A DNA stretch of 13,301 nt from an uncultured Aquincola sp. (GCA_937883885.1 CAKZXL010000544.1:1-13301), one strand, 5' to 3'. Shown: positions 5,407 through 13,119, counted from the stretch's first letter. Notes: generated from the letters alone by a model not told the origin. Program-made: numbers and translations.

Positions 5407-7929
5407 TCAGGAGATCGCCGGTTGCCGATACGCGAGGAGGCGCAGCGCGTTGACGACGACGAGCAGCGTCGAGCCCTCGTGGAAGATGACCGCGGTGCCG
5501 ATGCCGAGGCCGAAGATGGTGGCCGGGATGAGCACGGCCACCACGCCCAGGCTGACCCACAGGTTCTGCCGGATCACCCGGCTGGTGGCGCGCGACAGGC
5601 CCACCGCGAGCGGCAGTTGGGCCAGGTCGTCGGCCATCAGGGCGACGTCCGCGGTTTCAAGCGCCACATCCGATCCCGCCGCGCCCATCGCGATGCCGAC
5701 CGTGGCGTTGGCCATCGCCGGCGCATCGTTGACGCCATCGCCCACCATCGCGACTCGTCCGGCGTCGCCGCGCAGGGACTCGATGGCCTTCACCTTGTCA
5801 TCGGGCATCAGGTCGCCGCGTGCCTCGGTCAGGCCGACGCTCGCGGCCACGGAGTCGGCCACCCGCTGGTTGTCGCCGGAGATCATGATGAGCCGCTCGA
5901 TGCCCAAGGCCTTCAGCGCCTGCATCACGCCGGCCGCGGCTGGCCGCGGGGTGTCCATCACGCCGATGACGCCCAGGTAGCGATCACCCTGGCGCACGAT
6001 CATCGTGGTGCGGCCGCTGTCCACGAGGCGTGTGTTCTCGTCGCGGACCGCGTCGGGCAGCTTGACACCGGCGATCTCGTCGAAAAGCACCGGCTTGCCG
6101 ATGTGCACGTCGGTGCCTGCCACGCGCGCGCGAACGCCGCGGCCGGTGATGCTCTCGATGCCCTCTGCCGCAGGCGGCTGGTGCGATTCCCCCAGCCGCT
6201 CGCGCGCACCGGTGACGATGGCCGCGGCGAGCGGATGGTCGCTGTGTTGCTCGACCGCCAGCGCTACGGACAGCAGCTCCGCCTCGCCAACGCCGGGCGC
6301 AGCCACCGCGTCCGTCAATCTCGGCCGGCCCTCGGTCAAGGTGCCGGTCTTGTCGAAAGCGATGGCTGTCAGCGTGCCCAGGTTCTCCAGCGGCGCACCG
6401 CCCTTGATCAGCACGCCGCTGCGCCCCGCCCGCGCGACGCCGCTGAGCACGGCACTCGGCACCGAGATCGCCAGCGCGCAGGGGCTCGCGGCCACCAGCA
6501 CCGCCATCGCGCGGTAGAAGCTCGCCGAGAAGGGCTCGTCCACGACGACCCAGGCGAACATCAGCAGCACCACCAGGGCCAGCACCGCGGGCACGAAGAC
6601 GCGTTCGAACTTCTCCGTGAAGTGTTGCGTCGGCGACCGCTGGGCTTCCGCCTCGGTCACCAGCTTGACCACGCGCGCCATCGTCGATTCGCCGGACCGC
6701 CGCGCCACCATCACCTCCAGCACCCCGGCCCCGTTGATGGTGCCGGCGAAGACGCGGTGCGCCGCAGGCACGCGGTCGAAGGCCTGCAGCGCGGCGTTCG
6801 CGTCGGCGATCGGGCGCTTGTCCACCGGCACACTCTCGCCGGTCACCGGAGCCTGGTTCACCGCGCTCTCTCCTGCGACCACCACACCATCGGCCGGCAA
6901 GCGCTCGTTCGGCTTCACGACGACCACATCGGCCGGCTTCAGCTGCTCGATGCGGACCTCTTCGGTTCGATCACCGCGCTTGAGGTGGGCGGTCTCCGGT
7001 GCCAGCTTTGCCAGGGCCTCGATCGCTCGCCGGGCCCGGCCCATCGCGTAGTGCTCCAGGGAGTGGCCCAGGCTGAACAGGAACAGCAGCAGCGCACCTT
7101 CGCCCCATTGGCCGAGCGCAGCGGCCCCAGCCGCCGCGACCAGCATCAGCGTGTCGATCTCGAAGCGGCGGGCACGCAGGTTCTCGAGGGCCTCGCGCAG
7201 CGTGTAATAGCCGCCAAAGACGTAAGCGCCCACGTACAGCGCGGTGGCCGCGACTTCCCCGATCAGCCCCAGCCTCCCCAGACCCCACCCGGCCAGCGTC
7301 AACGCGCCGGCCAGCAGCGCGAAGATCAACTCGGACCGTTCGCCGAACAGGCCGCCGTGCGCATGGTCATGCGGCTCGGCGGAGTGCCCGTTCGTGGCCT
7401 GCTCATCATGCGGGTGGTCGTGCTGGCCGTGGTCATGGCCCTCATGTCCCTCGTGTCCCGGAGCGGATGCAGACGATGCTTGGCCCGAGGGACCCAAGCC
7501 CAGCGCGGCGAGCGACTGGTCGATGGCCGCTGCATCGGTTCGTGTCGCGTCGTACTCCAGGCGCCAGGCGCCCGAGGCCGCAACCTCGGCCTCGACGACG
7601 CCGGGCAACTCTTCGAGGCGGGCGCCCAGGCTGCGGGCAGCGCGCGCGTGCATCGTTGCGCTGCGGCCGGCGCGATGCCCATAGCGGTCCGACAGTTCGG
7701 CGCCGGCGGCATGCGCCAGCTCCCGCACGCGCTGCAGCGACAGGCGCCCGCGATCGAAGTGGATGCACAGCTGCGGCCCTTCGCCAGGCTCGGTCCGGGA
7801 ATGAGCATCGGCGATGCCCTCGCGCGCCTTCAAGGCCTGTACCAGGCGCTGCACGCACGGGTCCCGATCGTCCGGTGCATGGGGCAGCAGCTCGGACAGT
7901 TCGATCCGCGTCTTGTCGTGGTCAGGCAT
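5407..7929 (-). CDS. P1B-type heavy-metal efflux ATPase (P1B-4-like, SPC/HEGST)
   Basis: This is an 840-residue inner-membrane cation pump that uses ATP to export a transition metal. Two degenerate HMA-like domains (about residues 22-80 and 92-146) lack the CxxC metal site. A histidine-rich linker (159-192, many HxH and HD pairs) precedes the membrane domain. Further on are TGES (363-366), the transmembrane metal site SPC (482-484), the phosphorylation motif DKTGT (526-530), the HP motif (565-566), SGDN (684-687), GDGVNDAP (730-737) and HEGST (817-821). SPC with HEG(G/S)T marks the P1B-4 subgroup (Co/Zn/Ni/Cd pumps such as CzcP or CoaT), not the CPC-bearing Zn/Cd/Pb or Cu pumps. Its ATG overlaps the stop of the kinase gene by 8 bases, so the two were co-expressed. 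All catalytic motifs are present. The substrate is uncertain. Confidence 0.93.
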   Translation of the reverse strand: MPDHDKTRIELSELLPHAPDDRDPCVQRLVQALKAREGIADAHSRTEPGEGPQLCIHFDRGRLSLQRVRELAHAAGAELSDRYGHRAGRSATMHARAARSLGARLEELPGVVEAEVAASGAWRLEYDATRTDAAAIDQSLAALGLGPSGQASSASAPGHEGHEGHDHGQHDHPHDEQATNGHSAEPHDHAHGGLFGERSELIFALLAGALTLAGWGLGRLGLIGEVAATALYVGAYVFGGYYTLREALENLRARRFEIDTLMLVAAAGAAALGQWGEGALLLFLFSLGHSLEHYAMGRARRAIEALAKLAPETAHLKRGDRTEEVRIEQLKPADVVVVKPNERLPADGVVVAGESAVNQAPVTGESVPVDKRPIADANAALQAFDRVPAAHRVFAGTINGAGVLEVMVARRSGESTMARVVKLVTEAEAQRSPTQHFTEKFERVFVPAVLALVVLLMFAWVVVDEPFSASFYRAMAVLVAASPCALAISVPSAVLSGVARAGRSGVLIKGGAPLENLGTLTAIAFDKTGTLTEGRPRLTDAVAAPGVGEAELLSVALAVEQHSDHPLAAAIVTGARERLGESHQPPAAEGIESITGRGVRARVAGTDVHIGKPVLFDEIAGVKLPDAVRDENTRLVDSGRTTMIVRQGDRYLGVIGVMDTPRPAAAGVMQALKALGIERLIMISGDNQRVADSVAASVGLTEARGDLMPDDKVKAIESLRGDAGRVAMVGDGVNDAPAMANATVGIAMGAAGSDVALETADVALMADDLAQLPLAVGLSRATSRVIRQNLWVSLGVVAVLIPATIFGLGIGTAVIFHEGSTLLVVVNALRLLAYRQPAIS

Positions 7930-8644
7930 CGTGGGTCTCCTGGTGGGCCGGCAAGGTGGCCCGGCCTGTTGCCGACGGCAAGGGCCGCTCCTGAGGAGCC
8001 TGCGCGGGCAGCATCATGCCGATGGCGGTCGTGCCGGAATGCGAGGTGGCCAACGTGGTGCCGCCATGCATGCGTGCGATGGCCGCGACGATGGCGAGTC
8101 CCAGGCCGTGGTGCCGAGCGGCGTGGCTGCGTGCCGCGTCCGCACGGTAGAAGCGGTCGAACAGCCGTGGCAGCGCCAACGGGGGGATGGCCTCGCCCAG
8201 GTTGATCACCTGGATCTTCACGCCGCCCCCGGCTTCGACGGCGATGGCGACGCTCACGCTCGTTCCAGGCGTGGCATGCCGAATGGCGTTGGCCAGCAGG
8301 TTTGACAAAGCGCGCGCCAGCAGCGGCATGTCGAACGCGCCGGCCGCGTCACCCGTCACGTCAACGCTCAAGCCTGCCTCGGCGAGCGCCGCCTCGCAAT
8401 AACCCGCAACGCGTTCGGCCAGGGCAGCGAGACTGGTCACGGCCGTGCGCCTGGCACGTGCGCCGCGATCGGCCTGCGACAGAAAGAGCATGTCCTGCAC
8501 GATGCCCGCCATGCGCTGCAGGTCCTCCAGGTTGGAACCAAGCACCTCACGCAGCTCTTCAGCGCTCCGCGTGTGTCGCAGTGCGAGTTCACTGGTCCCG
8601 ATCAACGTGGCGAGGGGCGTTCCGAGTTCGTGGGCGACTGAGGT
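7922..8644 (-). pseudogene. Heavy-metal sensor histidine kinase, 5' half removed by IS3
   Basis: The remaining part is the catalytic half of a CusS/CzcS-like kinase. The H-box is SVAHELGTPLATL, with G where most kinases have R, followed by the dimerisation helix (AEELREVLGSNLEDLQRMAGIVQDMLFLSQAD). The N-box is ARALSNLLANAIRHA, and the G-box region reads LFDRFYRADAARSHAARHHGLGLAIVAAIARMHGG. The signal peptide, periplasmic sensor, second membrane helix and HAMP domain are gone. IS3 sequence begins at 8645, only about 10 bases before the H-box codons. The frame stays open into IS3 to 8719, so a cytoplasmic fragment could in principle be made. It overlaps the ATPase start by 8 bases. No response regulator remains in the window. 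Confidence 0.85.
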
Positions 8645-8706
8645 TGCCCCCGACTTTCGGAGTCCATAGCTCAAGCCCGGACAATGCCGGGACGGAGCAA
8701 AAAGAG

Positions 8707-8981
8707 ATGAACGAATCACGCCATCGGGGCAAATACACGCTCGAGTTCAAGCGGGAAGCGGTGCGGCAGGTGAAGGCGGGCCGCGCCACGGCGGTGGTGG
8801 CCAGGACATTGGGCGTGCCCTAGGCCAGCTTGTCGAACTGGGTGAGGGCCGAAGGCAAGGGGCAACTGGGGTTGACCGCCGAAGGCAAGCCGGCGCCGGA
8901 GGTCACTGCAGAGCAAGCGGAGATTGCCAGGCTGAGGGCGGAAGTGGCAAGGCTGAAGATGGAGCGCGACATCGCAAAAAA
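8707..8981 (+). pseudogene. IS3-family OrfA, nonsense mutation and 3' interruption
   Basis: From the ATG at 8707 the frame reads MNESRHRGKYTLEFKREAVR, a helix-turn-helix (RATAVVARTLGVP-ASLSNWV), then a leucine/arginine-rich coiled coil (EQAEIARLRAEVARLKMERDIAK). This is the standard IS3 OrfA layout. A TAG at 8821-8823 replaces one residue between LGVP and ASLSNWV, consistent with a single base change from CAG, GAG or AAG. The end of the gene (KASAFFARELK, stop at 10588-10590) is displaced 1.58 kb downstream by IS110. Neither OrfA nor the frameshifted OrfAB transposase can be made normally. Confidence 0.85.
8975..8981 (+). other. Left half of the disrupted A7 frameshift (slippery) tract of IS3
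   Basis: Joining the left flank (ATCGC plus six A) to the right flank (three A plus GCATCGGCC from 10557) restores orfA in frame only if the tract is seven A, giving ERDIAK-KASAFFARELK. A7 followed by G is the classic IS3-family -1 slippery sequence. In the -1 frame the sequence reads on (SIGLLRPGTEVIHQLV) into orfB. The IS110 insertion therefore lies inside the frameshift signal, sharing two A with it. Confidence 0.65.
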
Positions 8982-9205
8982 CGACCATCGGGGCCGCGCC
9001 CCGTCCCAGTGGACAGAAACACTGAGCGGCCTACACTGACTTGGCCGGACTGTGGCCGTCAGCTTTTTGGAGGCATTCGTCCCCGTCAAAAAACGTGGCC
9101 CCTGGGGACTGTGCGGACCCAGCCGTGGTGGCGCCTCGTGCGACCCCGTTTAGGAAATTGATTGATCCGCTCCCCTGTCCGGCGCTTTGCCTACAGGAGG
9201 TTGCC
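8982..9205 (+). ncRNA. Candidate bridge RNA region of the IS110 element
   Basis: IS110-group elements are known to encode a structured bridge RNA in the left non-coding end that pairs with target and donor DNA. This 224-bp stretch precedes the recombinase and has no reading frame of its own. Two short strings repeat the junctions. CAAAAAACG at 9087-9095 equals the left junction at 8975-8983, and TTAGGAAA at 9150-9157 equals the right junction at 10552-10559. They occur in the order target loop then donor loop known for IS621. The right-hand guides (complements of AGCATC and CGACC) were not found by eye, so the exact fold is unproven. Confidence 0.45.
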
Positions 9206-10513
9206 ATGTCCAAGAGTGGAAAGGCGCTCGGCCTGCCGATCGTCAACGTCAGAGCGGCCGGCATCGACATCGGCGCGCGCATCCAGGTTGCGGCCGTGCC
9301 GCCGGAGCTGAGCGACGATCCGGTGCGCACATTCGGCAGCTTCACCGCCGACATCGAGCAGATGGCCAACTGGCTGACGTCGATCGGCATCACGACCGTC
9401 GCGATGGAGTCCACCGGGGTGTACTGGGTTCCGGTCTATGAGATCTTGGAAGCGCATGGCTTGACCGTGGTGCTTGCCAACGCGCGAGACTGCAAGGCAG
9501 TTCCCGGCCGCAAGAGTGACGTCAATGACGCGCAGTGGCTGCAGCGCTTGCACGCGTGCGGGCTGCTGCGAGCGAGCTTCCACCCAGCGCCGGACATCGC
9601 GGCGCTGCGCGCCTACACGCGGATTCGGGAGCGCCACCTGGAATACGCAGCAGCCCACATGCAGCACATGCAGAAGGCCCTGACGCTGATGAACTTGCAA
9701 CTGCACCACGTCCTGAGCGACATCAGTGGCGTGACGGGTCTGAAGATCATTCGAGCGATCGTGTCAGGCGAGCGAGATCCCGACGTTCTTGCATCCATGC
9801 GCGATGTCCGGTGCCGAGAAAGCTTGCAGACCATTCGAGCTGCGCTGGTGGGCAACTACCAGCCAGAGCATGTGTTCGCGTTGGCACAGGCGCTCGCGCT
9901 GTTCGATTCCTACCAAGACCGCATCGGCGACTGTGATCGGCAGATCGAAAACTCGCTGCGGGCTCTGAACGCCGATCGGCCAAAACCGCAAACGCCCTTA
10001 CGCGCCGCACGCATCAGGACCAAGCAAGCCAACGCGCCGAAGTTCGACGTGCGCGCGCTGCTGTATCAACTTACGGGGACCGATCTGACCTTGATCCATG
10101 GTCTCGGGCCCAGCCTCGCGCTGTCCTTGGTGGCGGAGTGCGGCACGAATCTTGGCAAGTGGCCGTCCGAGAAGCACTTCGCCTCTTGGCTGTGTCTATC
10201 ACCGGGGTGCAAGATCAGTGGCGGCAAGGTGCTCTCGGCGCGTACTCGACGCGGTTCCAGTCGTCTGACGTCCCAGTTGCGGCTGGCGGCGACCAACGTC
10301 GGGCGCACCGAGACGGCCCTCGGCGCCTTCTACCGACGTTTGTCAGCACGTGTAGGAAAGGCCAAAGCGGTGACTGCGACAGCACGCAAGCTGGCGATCC
10401 TCTTCTATCGAGCGATGCGCTTCGGCATGCAGTATCAGGACCCCGGCGTCGATCAATACGAGCAGCGATACCGGGAGCGCGTCGTCAAGCAACTGGAGCG
10501 GCGTGCCGCTTGA
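9206..10513 (+). CDS. IS110-family DEDD transposase/recombinase
   Basis: This is a 435-residue recombinase. The N-terminal RuvC-like domain carries D21 (AGIDIGAR), E68 (VAMESTGVYW), D105 and D108 (KSDVNDAQWLQRL). A central coiled segment follows (about 136-170), then the C-terminal Tnp domain with IHGLGPSLALSLVAECG (297-313) and KISGGK (337-341), whose S338 is the probable nucleophile. The ATG at 9206 is chosen because AGGAGG lies 5 bases upstream (9195-9200) and because the preceding open frame (from 9041) lies in the non-coding end. All catalytic residues are present, so this is the only IS in the window that could still be fully active. Confidence 0.92.
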   Translation: MSKSGKALGLPIVNVRAAGIDIGARIQVAAVPPELSDDPVRTFGSFTADIEQMANWLTSIGITTVAMESTGVYWVPVYEILEAHGLTVVLANARDCKAVPGRKSDVNDAQWLQRLHACGLLRASFHPAPDIAALRAYTRIRERHLEYAAAHMQHMQKALTLMNLQLHHVLSDISGVTGLKIIRAIVSGERDPDVLASMRDVRCRESLQTIRAALVGNYQPEHVFALAQALALFDSYQDRIGDCDRQIENSLRALNADRPKPQTPLRAARIRTKQANAPKFDVRALLYQLTGTDLTLIHGLGPSLALSLVAECGTNLGKWPSEKHFASWLCLSPGCKISGGKVLSARTRRGSSRLTSQLRLAATNVGRTETALGAFYRRLSARVGKAKAVTATARKLAILFYRAMRFGMQYQDPGVDQYEQRYRERVVKQLERRAA

Positions 10514-10557
10514 TTTGGCTTCTCGCTGCAGCCAGCAGGTGGCGGTGTTTCTTAGGA

Positions 10558-10590
10558 AAGCATCGGCCTTCTTCGCCCGGGAACTGAAGT
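10558..10590 (+). pseudogene. Displaced 3' end of IS3 orfA
   Basis: Directly after the IS110 right end the codons AAA GCA TCG GCC TTC TTC GCC CGG GAA CTG AAG TGA encode KASAFFARELK and stop, the normal end of an IS3 OrfA (ERDIAK-KA.AFFAREL). The stop overlaps the orfB GTG start. The piece is separated from the rest of orfA by the IS110 element. Confidence 0.75.
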
Positions 10591-11455
10591 GATCCATCAG
10601 CTGGTCACCGAGTGGGCGGGGAAGGCTCCGGTCAAACAGTTGTGCCGCGTGCTGCAGGCCAGCCGTTCGGGCTACTACGCGGCCCGACAGCGCGCCCAGC
10701 GCCCGCCGGCGACATGCATGCAGAGCCTCCAAGCCACGGCCGCCTTCGAAGCCAGCGGCCGCACCTATGGCAGCAGGAGGCTGAGCGCAGCGATGCGCGC
10801 GGACGGCGTCGATGTCGGCCGGCATCGTTGTCGAACGCTGATGAAAGCCAACGCGCTCAAGCCTAAGTGGCGGCGCAAGTTCGTTCACACGACCGACAGC
10901 AGCCATGGCTTGCCGGTGGCTGCCAATGTGCTGGAGCGCAGGTTCCGGCCCGACGGGCCGAACTGTGCCTGGGTGAGCGACCTCACCTACATCCGCACCC
11001 GCAGCGGCTGGCTGTACCTGGCCGCGGTGATGGACCTGTACTCAAGAAAGATCGTGGGCTGGTCGATGGCCGCCAGCATGCCGGCAGAGCTGGTGTGCGA
11101 CGCGCTGACGATGGCCATTGCGAGCCGCCGGCCGGCGCCGGGATTGATCGTCCACTCCGACCAGGGCAGCCAGTACGCAAGCGCCGATCACACGCAGCTG
11201 CTGCAGCGCCACGGCCTGACTGCCAGCATGAGCCGCAAGGGCAACTGCTGGGACAACGCCGTCATGGAACGCTTCTTCCTGAACCTGAAAATGGAACGCG
11301 TCTGGCAGCGTGACTACGCTAACCATGCCGAGGCCAAGCTGGACATCGCCGACTACATCGTCAACTTCTACAACGCCACACGGCTGCACTCGACCTTGGG
11401 CTATTGCTCGCCCGTGCAGCACGAGCAGCGCTGGCAAGAGGCATCCAGAAACTGA
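10589..11455 (+). CDS. IS3-family transposase OrfB (DDE integrase core)
   Basis: The protein has 288 residues, with the HTH_21-like region (TYGSRRLSAAMRADGVDVGRHR) and the rve integrase core. The DDE residues are D131 (WVSDLTYI), D191 (HSDQGSQY) and E227 (DNAVMERFF), followed by FYNATRLHSTLGYCSP. The GTG at 10589 overlaps the orfA stop. In intact IS3 elements OrfB is mostly made as an OrfAB fusion by -1 frameshifting at the A7 tract, which is destroyed here. OrfB itself is intact, but active transposase is unlikely to be made. Confidence 0.93.
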   Translation: MIHQLVTEWAGKAPVKQLCRVLQASRSGYYAARQRAQRPPATCMQSLQATAAFEASGRTYGSRRLSAAMRADGVDVGRHRCRTLMKANALKPKWRRKFVHTTDSSHGLPVAANVLERRFRPDGPNCAWVSDLTYIRTRSGWLYLAAVMDLYSRKIVGWSMAASMPAELVCDALTMAIASRRPAPGLIVHSDQGSQYASADHTQLLQRHGLTASMSRKGNCWDNAVMERFFLNLKMERVWQRDYANHAEAKLDIADYIVNFYNATRLHSTLGYCSPVQHEQRWQEASRN

Positions 11456-11498
11456 TCACCCGATTCGACCGATTGGCGTGTCCGAAATGACTTGACCA

Positions 11499-11559
11499 CG
11501 ACAGATGTCGGTGGTCGGGTCGTTTCGGGCGGGCATGGAAGCGGTCGATCCGCGCCCCA
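11499..11559 (-). other. Junction where istB should begin; only a short open stub
   Basis: The istA stop overlaps an ATG (11558-11560, TGATG arrangement), as expected for istB. After about 20 codons (MGRGSTASMPARNDPTTDI), which do not resemble known IstB starts, the IS3 right end cuts in at 11498. Either istB was removed when IS3 arrived or the two were joined by deletion. I cannot tell whether the stub belongs to istB. Confidence 0.35.
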
Positions 11560-13119
11560 TCAGTGGTGTCCGTAGTAGGCGGCGCCGCGCACGTTGTCGT
11601 GGCTGGGCATCGGCGCGGCGGCGTTGCAACCGCCGCCAAGCAGGCTGCTGTCCTGCCGGTCCAGCCCGCACGCCAGGATCGACTTGACGCTGCGGTAGTG
11701 GGGTGCGCGGATGGACTGCGCGCGCGCGCAGGCGGCCTCCAGCCGATCGTTGCCGTATTCGCGCGCCAGGCGCATCAGGCCCAGGCAGGCGCGGTAGCCC
11801 TGCTCCGGGTGCGGCCGGCGCTCCATCTGCCAGCGCACTACGCCGGCGGTGGCCGCGCCTACGCGCTCACCCCAGTCGATGAGTTTGGCCGGCGTCCACT
11901 GCGCCTGCGCGCGGTGCGACGCGGGCATGTGCTCGGCCACCGTGGTGAAGCCGCCGAGCTGGGCACTGCGCGCATGCGCGGCAATACGCTGGCGGCGCAG
12001 CAGCACCTCCAGCGTGGTGGCCGTCACCCGCAACTCCACCGCCGCACCAACGTGCTGGTGCGGCACCGAGTAATGGTGGCCCTCGAAGGCGACGTGGTAG
12101 TCGATGTTGACCCGCGCCGGCTTGAACTGCGCCAGCACCATCGCCTGCGCCGGCAGCGGCTTCAAGGCGGGTGCGTCCAGCGCCTCGAAGGCCGATCGGC
12201 GGCAGCCCGGCAGCGCCTTGAACGGGCGTTGGTTCAACTCGGCCAGCAGCGCCCAGATGGCGCGGTTCAGCTCAGCCAGGGTGAAGAAGCGCTGATGGCG
12301 CAGCCGTGCCAGGATCCAGCGTTCGACCACCTGCACGCCAACTTCTACCTTGGCCTTGTCCTGCGGGCGCCCCGGCCGCGCGGGCAGCACCGCCACACCG
12401 TAGTGCTCGGCCAGCTCCTGCATCAGCCGGGCGGTGACCGGCTCGTAGGCGTCGGGGTTGGCGATCAGCGCGCGGGGCTGGTCGGGCACCAGCAGTCGCG
12501 GCACGCCGCCGATGAACTCCAGCGTCGCGATGATGGCGCCCACCCAGTCGGCGGCCGTCTGCTGCCAGGTGGCGCAGGCGTAGGTGTAGTTCGACGCGCC
12601 CAGCACGGCCACGAACACCTGGGCGCGGCGGATCTCGCCACTGCCCGGGTCGATCACGGGCACGGTGTGGCCGGCATAGTCGACGAACAGCCGCTCGCCA
12701 CCGGGGTGCGCCTGGCGCATTGAGCGCTTCTGGCGCTTGACCCAGGCGCGGTACTTCTCGCAGAAGGCGCTGTAGCGGTAGGCAGCCTCACCGGCGCCAA
12801 CGCGGTACTCCTCCCACAGCAGCTGCAGCGTGACGCCGGGGCGCTTCAACTCCTGATGCAGCTTGGCGTAGGCCGGCTCTTGCCGAGTGCTGCTGCGCGG
12901 GCGCGGCGGCGGGTACAGCCGGGCCTGCAGTTCGTCGTCGCTGAGGGTGGTGGCCAGTGGCCAGTCCACCCCGGCGTCACGCGCGTACAGCGCGATATCG
13001 CTGACGGTGCTCTTGCTAACCCCCAGCGCGGCAGCGACCTGCCGCAGGCTCAGGCCGGAGTTGGCCATCAGTCGAAGTGCTTGTCTGATCTTGCTCATGA
13101 GGACCCTTGGTGTGGGCAT
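11560..13119 (-). CDS. istA: IS21-family transposase IstA
   Basis: This is a 519-residue transposase. It has an N-terminal helix-turn-helix (about 24-44: LSLRQVAAALGVSKSTVSDI) and an integrase core with D147 (RLFVDYAGHTVPV), D213 (LLVPDQPRALI) and E259 (DKAKVEVGVQVVERW). A C-terminal beta-barrel-like segment follows (INIDYHVAFEGHHYSVPHQHVG type). The ATG at 13119 is chosen because family members begin MPTPRV..KIR and GGGAGAGGCG lies upstream; an internal ATG at 13098 is possible. The core and length are normal for IstA. The gene would be followed by istB in an intact element, but istB is absent. The terminal repeats just upstream are its presumed binding sites. Confidence 0.92.
   Translation of the reverse strand: MPTPRVLMSKIRQALRLMANSGLSLRQVAAALGVSKSTVSDIALYARDAGVDWPLATTLSDDELQARLYPPPRPRSSTRQEPAYAKLHQELKRPGVTLQLLWEEYRVGAGEAAYRYSAFCEKYRAWVKRQKRSMRQAHPGGERLFVDYAGHTVPVIDPGSGEIRRAQVFVAVLGASNYTYACATWQQTAADWVGAIIATLEFIGGVPRLLVPDQPRALIANPDAYEPVTARLMQELAEHYGVAVLPARPGRPQDKAKVEVGVQVVERWILARLRHQRFFTLAELNRAIWALLAELNQRPFKALPGCRRSAFEALDAPALKPLPAQAMVLAQFKPARVNIDYHVAFEGHHYSVPHQHVGAAVELRVTATTLEVLLRRQRIAAHARSAQLGGFTTVAEHMPASHRAQAQWTPAKLIDWGERVGAATAGVVRWQMERRPHPEQGYRACLGLMRLAREYGNDRLEAACARAQSIRAPHYRSVKSILACGLDRQDSSLLGGGCNAAAPMPSHDNVRGAAYYGHH

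Larger units (their letters stand above)
8980..10556 (+). mobile_element. IS110-family element (IS110 group, long left non-coding end)
   Basis: The element carries one DEDD-type recombinase gene, a 224-bp non-coding left end and a right end of only about 43 bp, with no clear terminal inverted repeats. This layout marks the IS110 group as opposed to IS1111. Boundaries come from reconstructing the interrupted IS3 orfA: the left flank ends in A6 at 8981 and the right flank resumes with A3 at 10557, leaving a two-base (AA) overlap. The left end carries a small GC hairpin (GGGGC 8990-8994 / GCCCC 8998-9002). Orientation is the same as that of the IS3 host. Confidence 0.8.
8645..11498 (+). mobile_element. 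IS3-family element, split by a nested IS110 element
   Basis: The left end begins TGCCCCCGACTTTCGGA at 8645. The right end, read on the minus strand from 11498, begins TGGTCAAGTCATTTCGGA. These are imperfect inverted repeats with TG...CA tips and a shared TTTCGGA. Between them are orfA (with a nonsense codon) and orfB, with a roughly 1.58-kb IS110 element between the two. Without the insert the element would be about 1.28 kb, a normal IS3-family size. The flanks (AGGT at left, CGAC at right) show no 3-4-bp duplication. Together with the kinase 5' half being absent on the other side, this points to a deletion or recombination after insertion. Confidence 0.8.

Noticed and set aside
5389..8205. 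A 938-residue open frame on the plus strand
   Set aside because: It lies entirely antisense to the P1B ATPase and kinase, whose motifs are unmistakable. Its translation is a His/Arg/Gln-rich low-complexity product with no family pattern, as expected of a GC-rich shadow frame.
9041..9205. N-terminal extension of the IS110 recombinase (55 more residues)
   Set aside because: The open frame exists, but IS110 proteins start close to the RuvC-like domain, AGGAGG sits properly before 9206, and the upstream DNA is the structured non-coding end.
11563..12723. A 386-residue open frame on the plus strand
   Set aside because: It is the antisense shadow of istA.
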